From the NCBI GenBank assembly GCA_963825765.1, contig CAWGUU010000003.1:62001-126000 (forward strand): a stretch of DNA of 64,000 nt, in the 5' to 3' direction. The position numbers and the translations under genes are program-made. Origin of the DNA: CAWGUU01 sp963825765. Its GTDB lineage: Bacteria > Actinomycetota > Acidimicrobiia > Acidimicrobiales > AC-14. Position 1 is the first letter of the stretch, and each line of letters begins with the position of its first letter. The notes under the pieces were generated by a model. It was not told the origin of the DNA. It saw only the letters and a program-made list of their open reading frames with translations, and ran no database searches. Of the stretch, positions 35,418-44,273 are shown one piece after another.

Positions 35418-37531
35418 GGCACCAGGGCCAGGCTGTGGCCCATGCCTGCGGCGACAGCCGTCACGCCGGTCAGCCCGTTGACCGCAACTGGCGCCACGCG
35501 GTCGACGATGGTGCCGTCGCCCAGCTGCCCGATGGCGTTCCACCCGAAGGACGACACCGTCCCACCCGGGCGCACGACCAGGGTGTGGTAGCCGTTGGCC
35601 GACGCCGACTGGACCCCCGTGAGGCCGGGGATGACCGCCGCCGTCTTCGACCCGCCGCCCCGCCCGATGACGTTGGCCAGGCCCCACGACCGTAGCTGTC
35701 CGTCGGTGCCCAGCCCCAGGCTGTGGCTGTAGCCGGCCATGACCGACTTGACCCCGTTGGCCCCCACGACGGTGGCGGGAAGCGCCCTGTCGGTGGTCGA
35801 GCCGTCGCCCACCTGGCCGAAGTAGTTCCATCCCCACGCGGCGACGGTGCCGGTGGTCCGCGCCGCCACCGAGTGGTAGAGCCCGGCGGCGATCGACGAG
35901 TAGCCGGAACCCGAGACCTTGACCGGTGTCGACGACGAGACCAGCGACCCGGTGCCCAGCTGTCCGTAGCCGTTCCAGCCCCACGCCCGGATGGTGCCGT
36001 CCGAGAGGAGCGCCAGGCTGTGGAGGCCGCCGGCGGAGATGGCCACAGCTCCGCCAAGACCAGGGACCTTCACCGGCTGGTACCGCTCGAGCGACGTGCC
36101 GTCGCCGAGCTGGCCAAGGGCGTTGTAGCCCCACGCCCAGACCGTGCCGTCGGACTTCAGGGCCAGCGAGTGCATGAAGCCGGCGGAGACGGCCGTGACG
36201 CCCGACAGACCCGGCACCTGGACGGGAGTCGGGGAGGTGAACATCCCCGGACCGGCGCCGAGCTGGCCGACGTGGCCGAGACCCCACGCCCACACCGTCC
36301 CGGCCTTGACCGCCAGCGTGTGATAGCCGCCGGCCGAGACGCTGTCGACGTCGTCGATGAGACCGTCCGCCACCAGCGGCTTGTCGAGGGTCAGGCCGTC
36401 GCCGAGCTGGCCGTAGACGTTGTAGCCCCACGATCGGGCCAGGGCCGGCACCACGGTGTCGTTGGCCAGGAACGCGCTGTTGGCGGTGTTCCAGTGGGTG
36501 GCCAGGTAGCTGCCGGCGGCCGGGTTGGTGGAGAAGTAGTCGTCGTGGTTGCAGTCGAAGCGGTTCTCGCCACCCAGCAGGGCGCAGATCAGCTGCATGA
36601 GGCCGCCGGAGCCGTCGTTGTAACACATCCGGTCGTTCTCGTCGGTGCAGTGGAGGCCGGGCGTGGCGTGGGGCGCCGAAGGCTGCACGCCACCGAGGTT
36701 GTGCATCAGCTCGTGGGCCTCGACCGACCCGTTCGGCTGGCCCCAGCAGCCGTTGTCGACACGGGCGATCATGCCCTGGACCTGCGTGTGCCCGTTGTTG
36801 TAGTTGGAACCAGGGGTCGCGTTCGGCGAGTCGTCGTAGTAGATCTCGCCGATGCCGCAGTAGACGTTGGCGTCGACGTAGACGAGGTACTTCCGGTCCG
36901 CCCGGTCGTACCCCATGTCGAACAGCTCGTTGACGGTGTTGTCGAAGTTGTCGTCGCCGGTGGTGCTCAGGGTCACCCGGTCGACGACGAGGTTGCAGGC
37001 GGGGTCGGTGACGTACCGGAAGTGCCGTGTCCCCCCGGTCTCGGCGGCGCTGGCCCGAGCCACCTCGTCGGCCGCCGCCGACCACGTGACGAACGATCCG
37101 GCCAGCGATGCGTAGCGATCGGCGACATTTGACGCACGGGCGTAGATCACCTGCACCCGGTAGCCGTCGGTGCCGTTGCCGTAGCAGGGCACCGAGGTCG
37201 CGGGTGCCACCTCGGCAGGTGTAGCGGACTGCAGCTCGGCCGCGGGGCGGGCCCGCTGGACGTCGACGCCGTCCGGGGCGGGGTCCGGGCCGTGGGTGCA
37301 CCTGGCGCGGCCGCTCTTGCCGGACGCGCCGCTGGCGAGGGCGAAGTTGCCCCGGCAGGCGCCGTCGGCGGCGGTCTTCACCAGGCCGTCGTGGACCACG
37401 CCGCGCCTGGCGTTGTCCGGAGGGGCCTGGGCCGAGGCGGGCGCGGCGGGAACGACGACGAAAACGGCCCCGAAGGAGGATAGGGCGAGGAGAGAGAGGG
37501 CGAGGAGCCCAGCGGAGCGGGTGTGGCGCAC
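35414..37531 (-). CDS. Secreted zincin-like protease fused to RCC1 repeats
   Basis: 705 residues from GTG at 37531, chosen because it opens a clean signal peptide (LLALSLLALSSFGAVFVVV, cleavage at ASAQA); ATG at 37582 is an alternative. Residues about 100-350 form a metalloprotease-like domain with SVEAHELMHNLGGVQP (HExxH at 36701-36715, near residue 273) and several Cys (VYCGIGE, HCTDENDRMCYND, CALLGG, FDCNHDD). From about residue 370 there are seven RCC1-type blades, each with A/SWGxNxxGQLGDG (SWGYNVYGQLGDG, AWGYNALGQLGDG). This suggests an extracellular zinc protease with a beta-propeller binding module. The substrate is unknown. Confidence 0.8.
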   Translation of the reverse strand: MRHTRSAGLLALSLLALSSFGAVFVVVPAAPASAQAPPDNARRGVVHDGLVKTAADGACRGNFALASGASGKSGRARCTHGPDPAPDGVDVQRARPAAELQSATPAEVAPATSVPCYGNGTDGYRVQVIYARASNVADRYASLAGSFVTWSAAADEVARASAAETGGTRHFRYVTDPACNLVVDRVTLSTTGDDNFDNTVNELFDMGYDRADRKYLVYVDANVYCGIGEIYYDDSPNATPGSNYNNGHTQVQGMIARVDNGCWGQPNGSVEAHELMHNLGGVQPSAPHATPGLHCTDENDRMCYNDGSGGLMQLICALLGGENRFDCNHDDYFSTNPAAGSYLATHWNTANSAFLANDTVVPALARSWGYNVYGQLGDGLTLDKPLVADGLIDDVDSVSAGGYHTLAVKAGTVWAWGLGHVGQLGAGPGMFTSPTPVQVPGLSGVTAVSAGFMHSLALKSDGTVWAWGYNALGQLGDGTSLERYQPVKVPGLGGAVAISAGGLHSLALLSDGTIRAWGWNGYGQLGTGSLVSSSTPVKVSGSGYSSIAAGLYHSVAARTTGTVAAWGWNYFGQVGDGSTTDRALPATVVGANGVKSVMAGYSHSLGLGTDGQLRSWGLANVIGRGGGSKTAAVIPGLTGVQSASANGYHTLVVRPGGTVSSFGWNAIGQLGDGTIVDRVAPVAVNGLTGVTAVAAGMGHSLALVP

Positions 37532-37584
37532 GCCCGTCGTATCGGCAGAACCGCAGCCCCACTGAAAACTACGATCCCTCAACC

Positions 37585-38445
37585 GTGCTCGGCGCCGTCG
37601 ATCAAATCCCCCTCTGGCACGCCATCGTGCTGGGCATCGTCCAGGGGCTCTCCGAGTTCCTGCCGATCTCCTCCAGCGGGCACCTGATCCTGGTCCCGTG
37701 GCTGTTCGGCTGGCAGGAGCTCACCGGCGTCGCCAACGCCGACCTCAACCGGACCTTCGACGTCGCCCTCCATCTCGGCACCCTGGCGGGCGTGCTGGTC
37801 TACTTCAGGAGCGAGCTGGCCAGGCTGGCGGCGGCGGCGTGGACGTCACTGCGCCGGCGGTCGATCCGCGAGCCCGACGAGCGCCTGGCGTGGCTGCTGG
37901 CGCTGTCGGCCGTGCCCGGCGCGACGGTCGGTGCCGTGCTCGAGGCAACCGTCGCCGACCACCTGAGCCAGATCTGGCTCATCGGGACGCTGCTCATCGT
38001 CGGCGGCGTCATCCTCTACGTGGCCGACCGGGCGGGTGGGCGGCGGCAGGTGACGGATTTCGGGCGTCGGGACGCCCTGATCATGGGGACGGCCCAGGCC
38101 TGCGCCCTGGCTCCCGGCCTGTCCCGCTCGGGGATCACCATGAGCGCCGGGCTGTTCCTCGGCTTCGACCGGGTGTCGGTGGCCACCATCTCGTTCCTCA
38201 TGAGCGTCCCGATCACGGCGGGCGCCTGCCTCTACCAGGGCGCCAAGGTGGTGTCCGAGGGTGGGCTCCCCCCGGGCACGGGCGGGGCCTTCGTGGCCGG
38301 CGTGGTGGCCTCTGCGGTCACCGGCGCGGCAGCCATCTGGCTGGTGCTGCGGGTGGTGAAGACGTCGACGTTCCTGCCGTTCGTCATCTACCGGGTGGTG
38401 GCGGGGACGGCGGTGCTGCTCCTGCTGGCGACGGGGCTCCGCTGA
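37585..38445 (+). CDS. uppP: Undecaprenyl-diphosphatase UppP (BacA)
   Basis: 286 residues from GTG at 37585. Recycles the cell-wall lipid carrier by dephosphorylating undecaprenyl diphosphate; also gives bacitracin tolerance. Signature motifs: VQGLSEFLPISSSGHLIL with the catalytic Glu, and CALAPGLSRSGITMSAGL with the phosphate-binding Arg. Eight membrane segments fit the family. Its last 62 bases overlap the convergent CpaB-like gene. Divergent from the zincin-RCC1 gene with only 53 bases between them. Confidence 0.93.
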   Translation: MLGAVDQIPLWHAIVLGIVQGLSEFLPISSSGHLILVPWLFGWQELTGVANADLNRTFDVALHLGTLAGVLVYFRSELARLAAAAWTSLRRRSIREPDERLAWLLALSAVPGATVGAVLEATVADHLSQIWLIGTLLIVGGVILYVADRAGGRRQVTDFGRRDALIMGTAQACALAPGLSRSGITMSAGLFLGFDRVSVATISFLMSVPITAGACLYQGAKVVSEGGLPPGTGGAFVAGVVASAVTGAAAIWLVLRVVKTSTFLPFVIYRVVAGTAVLLLLATGLR

Positions 38446-39115
38446 ACGGGTCTGGGCTGACAGGAGCGGCGAGGGCAAGGGTGACGACGCCGGTGGTCAC
38501 TGCGAACGCCACCCTGGCCGCATCCTGAGGGGCCACGGCCACCGTGGCCGAGTCGTCGCCCACGTCGACGACGAGGGCCGCCCTCGCCACCGGGAACGTG
38601 GGATCGACGCCCGCCGCGCCGGCGCCGGACGGGTCGAACGTGGCCAGCACGTCGACCGTGTCCCCCGGCACCAAGGGCAGGGGCGCCCCGCCGTTGGGCA
38701 CGGCCACGGCCCGGCTGCCGGGCGGGAGGAGGGCGGCCACGCCCCTCAGGCCCGAGGCGGCCAGGTGGCCCTCCATCACGGGGAGCCCGGCCAGGACGGC
38801 CACGACGACGGTGCGGCCCACCGCCACCTCCGTGGACGCGAGCGAGTCCACCGGGGCCAGGGAGCCGGGGACCTGGCGGACGACGACGTCGCCGGGCGCC
38901 ACCTCGGCCCCCGGGTCGAGGCGGTGCGTCGCGAACAGCACCGGCCGCAGCGGGCCGTAGTGCGCGGCCAGGGAACCGGTGGTGTGCACCGTCCGGGCCG
39001 CCACCAGCCCGGTGAGCAGGGCGAGGAAGCCGACCATCGCCCAGTAGGCGAGCGGCGAACGGACGAACCTCCGGCGGATGGAAAAGGGCCGGCGGGTGAG
39101 AGCGGGCCGGTGCAC
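38384..39115 (-). CDS. SAF-domain/CpaB-like protein
   Basis: 243 residues if started at GTG 39115, preceded by GGAGG at good spacing; GTG at 39121 is the alternative. An N-terminal basic stretch and membrane anchor (YWAMVGFLALLTGLVAART) precede a SAF domain (FATHRLDPGAEVAPGDVVVRQVPG, VAVGRTVVVAVLAGLPVMEGHL). RVP-like segments follow (PLPLVPGDTVDVLATFD, VVDVGDDSATVAVAPQDAARVAFA), with a Pro-rich tail. This is the layout of CpaB/RcpC proteins of Flp pilus assembly, but no other pilus gene is nearby, so a pilus role is uncertain. Confidence 0.7.
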   Translation of the reverse strand: MHRPALTRRPFSIRRRFVRSPLAYWAMVGFLALLTGLVAARTVHTTGSLAAHYGPLRPVLFATHRLDPGAEVAPGDVVVRQVPGSLAPVDSLASTEVAVGRTVVVAVLAGLPVMEGHLAASGLRGVAALLPPGSRAVAVPNGGAPLPLVPGDTVDVLATFDPSGAGAAGVDPTFPVARAALVVDVGDDSATVAVAPQDAARVAFAVTTGVVTLALAAPVSPDPFSGAPSPAGAAPPSPPPPGR

Positions 39116-39209
39116 GGGCACCTCCTGCGGCAGAAGTGATTCACACAGGAGGAAGTGGCATCACGCTAGCCCGAGCGTCGGCCCGACGCAGCGGCGTACC
39201 GTGCCCTCC

Positions 39210-41648
39210 ATGCGCACCGACGCCGGCGTCCGGCCCGGCGTGGACCCGCCCACTCCTCCTCCCCGCCGCCGGCGGGTCCCCACCATCTTCGGCCTGGTTC
39301 CCGACGGAGCGACCCGCAGGCGGCCGAGCGACGTCGTCGCCGCCGTCGTCGTCACGCTCCTCGTCGTGGTCGCGGCATGGATGGCCCGCCACCCCGGCGA
39401 CGTCGGCAAGTGGACGTTCGAGCTGGTCACCGACCTGCCGGAGGGCGTACGCAACGCCTTCCGGGTCGTCTACCTCGCCGGGTGTATCTCGGTCACGGTC
39501 GCCCTCGTGGGTGCCTTCGTCGTCCGCCGCCACGTCCGCCTGGCAGTGAGCATGGCCGCGGCCGGGCTGACCACCTGGGTGATCGGGCTCGGGATCCTGG
39601 CCGTGCTCGATCCGAGCGCAGCCCGGATCGCCGCTGGCCTCGGCGGCACCGGGGAGGCGCCCGGCTTCCCCGCCGTCCGGTTGGCGGCCGCCGTCTCGGT
39701 CCTGTTCGTGGCCGCGCCGTATCTCACCCGACCGGCCCGCCGGCTGCTTCACGCCGTGCTCCTCGTGAGCGCGGTGAGCGCGGTGCTGGCCGTGGAGGGC
39801 CTCCTGACCGACGTCGCCGGCAGCGTCGCCCTGGGCTGGGGGGTTGCCGCCCTGGTCCACCTCGTCACCGGCTCGCCGGCCGGCACGCCGTCGATCGAAC
39901 AGGTGACGGACGCGCTCCACGACCTCGGCCTCGAACCGTCCGCTGTGCGGTGGGTGCCGGGACCCTGGCACTGGTCGAGCTTCCAGGCGACGCTCGCCGG
40001 CGAGGCCGGCCACGGCGAGGCCGGCGAGGTCGGCGTCGCGGTGATCGGCCGGGACGCCCGTGACTCCCGATTCTTCGGCCAGCTGTGGCGGTCGATCTGG
40101 TACAAGGGCACCGGCGCGAACCTGATCTGGAGCCGCCGGCACCAGGTCGAGCACTGGGCCTACCTGCTGCTGATGGCGGAGAAGGTCGGTGTCCAGGTGC
40201 CCGGGGTGGTGGCCGCGGGGTCCGCCGGCCGGCGCGACGACGCCCTCCTGGTGACCCGGCGCCGGCCCGGGACGGCACTGGCCGACATGGAGGGCGGCGA
40301 CCTGAGCGACGCCGTCCTCGACGACGCATGGCTCCAGCTGACCCGTCTCCGGCACGCCCAGATAGCCAAGGGCGGCGTCCGCACCGACGCCGTCATCGTC
40401 ACCCACGACGGGCGCGCCGTGTTCGAGGACTTCTCGCATGCGTCGTACCCGGCGCCCGCCTCCCGGATCGCCAACGACGCCGTCGACCTGCTCGTCGGGT
40501 CGGCGGCGGTGGCCGGGGTGGAACGGGCCGCCGCCGCCGCCCACCGGGCGCTGGGCTCGGAAGGACTCACGGAGCTGCTGCCCCTCATCCAACCCGGGGC
40601 GCTGTCGCAGGGCGCCCGCCGCCAGCTGAACCCCGACAAGTTGACCCTGGCGGGGCTACGGGAAGCCTCGGTCGCCCTCACTGGTGCCGAGGAGCCCAAG
40701 CTGGCCGCGCTCCGCCGGGTGACCACCACCGACCTGCTCATGACCGTCGGCACCATCGTCGGGGTCTACCTGCTGATCGGGCAGTTCGCCGGCCTGTCCG
40801 GCGTGGGCGCCACCTTCAAGTCGGCGTCCTGGGAATGGGTGGCAGCCGCCTTCGCCATCTCCCAGCTCCCCCAGATCGCCTCGGCCGTCGCCATGATCGG
40901 ATCGGTCATTGCCCCGCTCCCCCTCGGCCCGGTCGTCGGCGTGCAGTACGCCAACAACTTCACGGGCCTTGTCGGCGGATCGATGGCGGACGTCGCACTC
41001 GTCATCCGCTTCCTCCAGCGCCAGGGGCAGCCGGCCGGCGTGGCGGTGAGCTCCGGCGTGCTGAACAACCTCGCCGGCAGTGCAGTGCAGTTCGTCCTCA
41101 TCCCGGTCACGCTCGTGCTCAGCGGCTCGACCTTCGACTTCTCGGGGGGCGAGGCCAGCGGAATCTTCAAGCTGGTCGTCCTGGCCATCGTGGTCGTCGG
41201 CGGGGTGGGTGGCTTCCTGCTCTTCGTCCCGAAGCTGCGCCACAAGGTGGAGGCGCTGATCCGGCCCCAGTGGGACGCGGCCAAGGACAACGTCAAGCAG
41301 GTCCTGAGCCGCCCCCGGAAGTCGCTCCAGCTGTTCGGCGGCAAGCTGGCCTCCCAGATCGTCTTCGCCATGGTGCTGTGGTGCTCGGTGACGGCCTACG
41401 GGGGGCACCTGTCGCTCGTCCAGCTCATCTTCGTCAACAGCGTGGCGTCGCTGATCGGCGGCGCCGCCCCGGTGCCCGGCGGCATGGGTGTCATCGAGGC
41501 GGGGCTCATCGCCGGCCTCACCGCGGCCGGCCTCAGCAAGGAGGTGGCCGTCGCCGCCACCTTCACCCACCGGCTGTTCACCGCCTACCTGCCACCGGTG
41601 TGGGGCTGGTTCGCTCTCGCCTGGCTCAAGCGGCGCGAGTACATCTGA
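39210..41648 (+). CDS. Kinase-like / LPG-synthase-TM fusion membrane protein
   Basis: 812 residues from ATG at 39210. Three parts: N-terminal membrane helices (residues about 45-230); a soluble protein-kinase-like domain (about 235-480) with VGVAVIGRDARDSRFFGQLWR and a catalytic-loop-like VIVTHDGRAVFEDFSHASYP, in which the usual DFG is changed to EDFSHAS; and a C-terminal eight-helix UPF0104/MprF-type domain (about 510-810) ending VPGGMGVIEAGLIAGLTAAGL. Proteins of this type are widespread in actinobacteria with no settled function; a lipid flippase gated by a kinase-like domain is an inference. A decayed relative of the kinase part lies at 53110-53335. Confidence 0.78.
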   Translation: MRTDAGVRPGVDPPTPPPRRRRVPTIFGLVPDGATRRRPSDVVAAVVVTLLVVVAAWMARHPGDVGKWTFELVTDLPEGVRNAFRVVYLAGCISVTVALVGAFVVRRHVRLAVSMAAAGLTTWVIGLGILAVLDPSAARIAAGLGGTGEAPGFPAVRLAAAVSVLFVAAPYLTRPARRLLHAVLLVSAVSAVLAVEGLLTDVAGSVALGWGVAALVHLVTGSPAGTPSIEQVTDALHDLGLEPSAVRWVPGPWHWSSFQATLAGEAGHGEAGEVGVAVIGRDARDSRFFGQLWRSIWYKGTGANLIWSRRHQVEHWAYLLLMAEKVGVQVPGVVAAGSAGRRDDALLVTRRRPGTALADMEGGDLSDAVLDDAWLQLTRLRHAQIAKGGVRTDAVIVTHDGRAVFEDFSHASYPAPASRIANDAVDLLVGSAAVAGVERAAAAAHRALGSEGLTELLPLIQPGALSQGARRQLNPDKLTLAGLREASVALTGAEEPKLAALRRVTTTDLLMTVGTIVGVYLLIGQFAGLSGVGATFKSASWEWVAAAFAISQLPQIASAVAMIGSVIAPLPLGPVVGVQYANNFTGLVGGSMADVALVIRFLQRQGQPAGVAVSSGVLNNLAGSAVQFVLIPVTLVLSGSTFDFSGGEASGIFKLVVLAIVVVGGVGGFLLFVPKLRHKVEALIRPQWDAAKDNVKQVLSRPRKSLQLFGGKLASQIVFAMVLWCSVTAYGGHLSLVQLIFVNSVASLIGGAAPVPGGMGVIEAGLIAGLTAAGLSKEVAVAATFTHRLFTAYLPPVWGWFALAWLKRREYI

Positions 41649-41667
41649 CCGGGCCCGCGTCCGCGAC

Positions 41668-42483
41668 TCAGTCCGGCCAGTCGACCCCGGCGTCGGGGAC
41701 GCCCACGGCGCACGGGCAGGCCCGCTCGGCCGGGATCGCCGGCACCGCCCGGAGCAGGGTGGCCTGCACCTTCTCGACGTTCTCGGCCAGGACGCGGAGC
41801 ACCACCTCGATGGTGACCGACTCGATGCCCTCCACGCCCTCCAGGCCGGCGTCGTAGTCGGTGACCAGCGCCACGCCGGAATAGCAGATGCCCAGCTCCC
41901 GGGCCAGGATCGCCTCCGGGTACTGGGTCATGTTCACGACCTCCCAGCCGGCCGAGCCGAACCACCGTGACTCCGCACGGGTGGAGAACCGCGGGCCCTG
42001 GATGACGACCACCGTGCCCCGCTCGTGGACCGTGATCCCCTCGCCCCGGGCGGCGTCGATCACCGCCGCCCGCAGCTCGGGGCAGTACGGGTCGGCGAAG
42101 GACACATGACCGAAGTTGGGGCCGTGGAAGAACGTGTCCTCCCGTCCGCTGGTGCGGTCGACCAGCTGGTCGCACACCACGAACTCCCCGGGCTTGACGT
42201 GGGGCTGAAGCGACCCCACCGAGCAGGGGGCGAGGATCCGGCGCACGCCGAGTCGCCGCAGCGCCCACACGTTGGCCCGGAAGTTGACCCGGTGGGGCGG
42301 CAGCTCGTGGGTCGGGCCGTGGCGGGCCAGGAACGCCACCCGGCGGCCGGCCAGGTCCCCGACCGCGATGGGCGACGAGGGCGGCCCGAACGGCGTCTGC
42401 ACGGCAACCTCCTCGAGATGGTCGAGGAAGCGGTAGAAGCCGGTGCCGCCGAAGATGCCGATCTCCGCCGACGGGAGTCCCAC
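41668..42483 (-). CDS. mtnP: S-methyl-5'-thioadenosine phosphorylase
   Basis: 271 residues from GTG at 42483. Purine nucleoside phosphorylase class II enzyme of methionine salvage: cleaves methylthioadenosine with phosphate. Motifs: EIGIFGGTGFYRFL (phosphate loop), FLARHGPTHELPPHRVNFRANVWAL, APCSVGSLQ, NMTQYPEAILARELG and VTDYDAGLEG. The DxD in the last fits 6-aminopurine recognition. Methylthioinosine phosphorylase is a close alternative. The next gene upstream in the same direction is FmdB-like, 20 bases away. Confidence 0.9.
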   Translation of the reverse strand: MGLPSAEIGIFGGTGFYRFLDHLEEVAVQTPFGPPSSPIAVGDLAGRRVAFLARHGPTHELPPHRVNFRANVWALRRLGVRRILAPCSVGSLQPHVKPGEFVVCDQLVDRTSGREDTFFHGPNFGHVSFADPYCPELRAAVIDAARGEGITVHERGTVVVIQGPRFSTRAESRWFGSAGWEVVNMTQYPEAILARELGICYSGVALVTDYDAGLEGVEGIESVTIEVVLRVLAENVEKVQATLLRAVPAIPAERACPCAVGVPDAGVDWPD

Positions 42484-42503
42484 GTGTCCGGACCGCCCGG
42501 GCG

Positions 42504-43019
42504 CTACGCCGTCTTGGCCGCGTCTTTGGGGCCGCCGCCGGAGGACGACCCACCCGACGACGAGGAGGACGAGCCGGACCTGGACGACGACGAGTCGCCG
42601 GAGGAATCGCCGGAGGTGTTGCCGGCGCCCGACGAGGACGACTCCTTGCGGCCCGATCCATCCGAGCCGGCCGATTTGTCCGAGCCGCCGGATCCATCCG
42701 AGCCGCCGGATTTGCCCGACCCATCCGACCTGTCCGATCCATCCGACCTGTCCGATGTGCCCGAGTCGCCGGACGACTCCGCCGGCTCGCCCTTCCTGTC
42801 CTTGTCGTGCACCGCCAGCTTCGAGCCCTCCGACCGGGGTGGGCTGCGGTGGTCGTTCCGGTAGAAGCCCGGGCCCTTCAGCACGATGCCCACCGAGCCG
42901 AACACCTTGCGCAGCCGGCCGGCGCACGCCGGGCACTCGGTGAGGGCGTCGTCGGCGAACGACTGCACGACCTCGATGTGCTCGCCGCACGACTTGCACG
43001 CGTACTCGTACTTGGGCAT
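42504..43019 (-). CDS. FmdB-family zinc-ribbon protein with Ser/Gly/Asp tail
   Basis: 171 residues from ATG at 43019. The first 60 residues are a typical FmdB zinc ribbon: MPKYEYACKSCGEHIEVVQS, then CPACAGRLRKVFGSVGI and GFYRNDHR, with two CxxC pairs. The remaining 110 residues are low complexity, Ser/Gly/Asp-rich with Lys/Arg (SDRSDGSDRSDGSGKSGGSD), probably disordered. FmdB domains occur near regulated C1 and other genes, but their function is unclear. In many actinobacteria an FmdB-type gene sits near mtnP or large-conductance channel genes; here mtnP is its neighbour. Confidence 0.85.
   Translation of the reverse strand: MPKYEYACKSCGEHIEVVQSFADDALTECPACAGRLRKVFGSVGIVLKGPGFYRNDHRSPPRSEGSKLAVHDKDRKGEPAESSGDSGTSDRSDGSDRSDGSGKSGGSDGSGGSDKSAGSDGSGRKESSSSGAGNTSGDSSGDSSSSRSGSSSSSSGGSSSGGGPKDAAKTA
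42655..42775 (-). repeat. Imperfect short tandem repeats inside fmdB-like gene
   Basis: Repeated 9/18-base units of the type GGATCCATCCGAGCCGCC / GACCTGTCCGATCCATCC. They encode the Ser-Asp-Gly tail of the FmdB-like protein. Likely prone to slippage and length variation. Confidence 0.6.
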
Positions 43020-43208
43020 TCAGAGCCTCGTTGGCAGACGAAAAAGCCGGTTGGCAGGCAATCGAAGGACAAATGGGCCGGTTGGCAGTCAAATTGGCCG
43101 AGTGCCAGTCTAGCCGTCCCCCCGTCGCTGCCCCCCTGACCCGATTCCAGGCGCCGGCCCAAAAGAACCTGTGCGGCATCTGCCGCGATCCTCGAACCCG
43201 CCTCTACG
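43020..43208. promoter_or_regulatory. Intergenic region with repeated GGTTGGCAG words
   Basis: The 189-base gap between divergent fmdB-like and diguanylate cyclase genes holds TTGGCAG words near 43030, 43050 and 43081, two of them inside GCCGGTTGGCAG, and a GTGCCAG near 43100. Spacing is about 20-30 bases. They may be binding sites or -35-like elements; nothing decisive. Confidence 0.35.
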
Positions 43209-44273
43209 ATGGCGGTAGTGGATGACCTGGCCGGGCGCATCGGCGAACTGGAGAGGTCCCGCGCCGCCTTCCTCGACGCCCTCCACCACCTCGGCGAGGT
43301 CCTCGCCTCCACCCACGATCGGCCGGAGCTGATCGGTGCCCTCCTGCGGACGACGGCCACGTTCCTGAACGCGCCGGTGGCCGTGTTCTACGTGTCCGTC
43401 GCCGGCACCGAGCGTCTCCGGGCCGCCGACGCCGTCGGTGTGGAGATCCCCCTCCCCGACCTGGGGCCGGGCGAAGGGCTGGCGGGCACCGCGTCCCAGG
43501 CCTGGGACATACGTCGCTGGCCGGCCGACGCCCCTCACGCCGTCCCCTCGCCGGCGGAGCCGGCGGCGGGTGCCACTACCGCCCTCGCCGTGCCGGTCCG
43601 CTCGGGCGGGCACCGCTTCGGCATCCTGGCCTACTACGGACGCAACGAGGCCAAGCCGTACGTGGAGGACGACCTGGGCCCCCTCTCGGCGCTGGTCCGC
43701 CAGGCCGAGACGGCCATCGACGCCAGCTTCCTCTACGAGGAGACGAGGCGGCTCTCCCTCACCGACGGCATGACCGGCCTGTGGAACCGGCGCCAGTTCG
43801 ACCTGCGGATCGAGCAGGAGCTGTCCCGGGCGGTCCGGTTCTCGGAGCCGTTCTCCGTGCTGTTCTGCGACCTCGACGACCTCAAGCCGATCAATGACAC
43901 CTACGGGCACCAGGCAGGCGACACTGTCCTCATCGAGACCGCCCGGCGCCTCACCGACGCCACCCGGGAAGTCGACATCGTCGCCCGCTTCGGCGGCGAC
44001 GAGTTCACGCTCCTGCTCCCCAAGACGGGCCTGGCCGGCGCCCTCCGGCTGGCCGCCAAGATCCACGCCGCGGTGGGATGGCAGCCGTTCTCGCTGGACT
44101 CCTACGCGGTGGACGTGTCGGTCTCGGTCGGCGTCGCCTCCTACCCGGAGCACGGGTCGTCGACCAAGGAGCTCCTGGCCGCAGCCGACGGCGCCCTCTA
44201 CCGGGCCAAGGCGGCCGGCGGCGACAGGGTGGAGCACGCCAAGGCGGGCGACGTCCTCGGGGGCGACCGGTGA
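43209..44273 (+). CDS. GAF-GGDEF diguanylate cyclase
   Basis: 354 residues from ATG at 43209. An N-terminal coiled segment and a GAF sensor domain (about residues 30-175; TTALAVPVRSGGHRFGILAYYG) precede a GGDEF domain. The domain starts SLTDGMTGLWNRRQFD, has the metal-binding CDLDDLKPINDTYGHQAGD and an intact active site RFGGDEFTLLLPK, so c-di-GMP synthesis is expected. No RxxD inhibitory site is seen four residues before the GGDEF. The stop overlaps the galU start (GTGA), so the cyclase is translated together with galU. Confidence 0.9.
   Translation: MAVVDDLAGRIGELERSRAAFLDALHHLGEVLASTHDRPELIGALLRTTATFLNAPVAVFYVSVAGTERLRAADAVGVEIPLPDLGPGEGLAGTASQAWDIRRWPADAPHAVPSPAEPAAGATTALAVPVRSGGHRFGILAYYGRNEAKPYVEDDLGPLSALVRQAETAIDASFLYEETRRLSLTDGMTGLWNRRQFDLRIEQELSRAVRFSEPFSVLFCDLDDLKPINDTYGHQAGDTVLIETARRLTDATREVDIVARFGGDEFTLLLPKTGLAGALRLAAKIHAAVGWQPFSLDSYAVDVSVSVGVASYPEHGSSTKELLAAADGALYRAKAAGGDRVEHAKAGDVLGGDR

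Noticed and set aside
35403..37562. A 719-residue frame parallel to the zincin-RCC1 gene
   Set aside because: Same region in another frame, rich in Arg/Gly/Pro, whereas the chosen frame shows a signal peptide, HExxH and seven RCC1 repeats.
38384..39115. A complete Flp/Tad pilus locus suggested by the CpaB-like gene
   Set aside because: No CpaA, CpaF, TadB/C or pilin gene is present nearby, so only the SAF/CpaB-like protein is reported.
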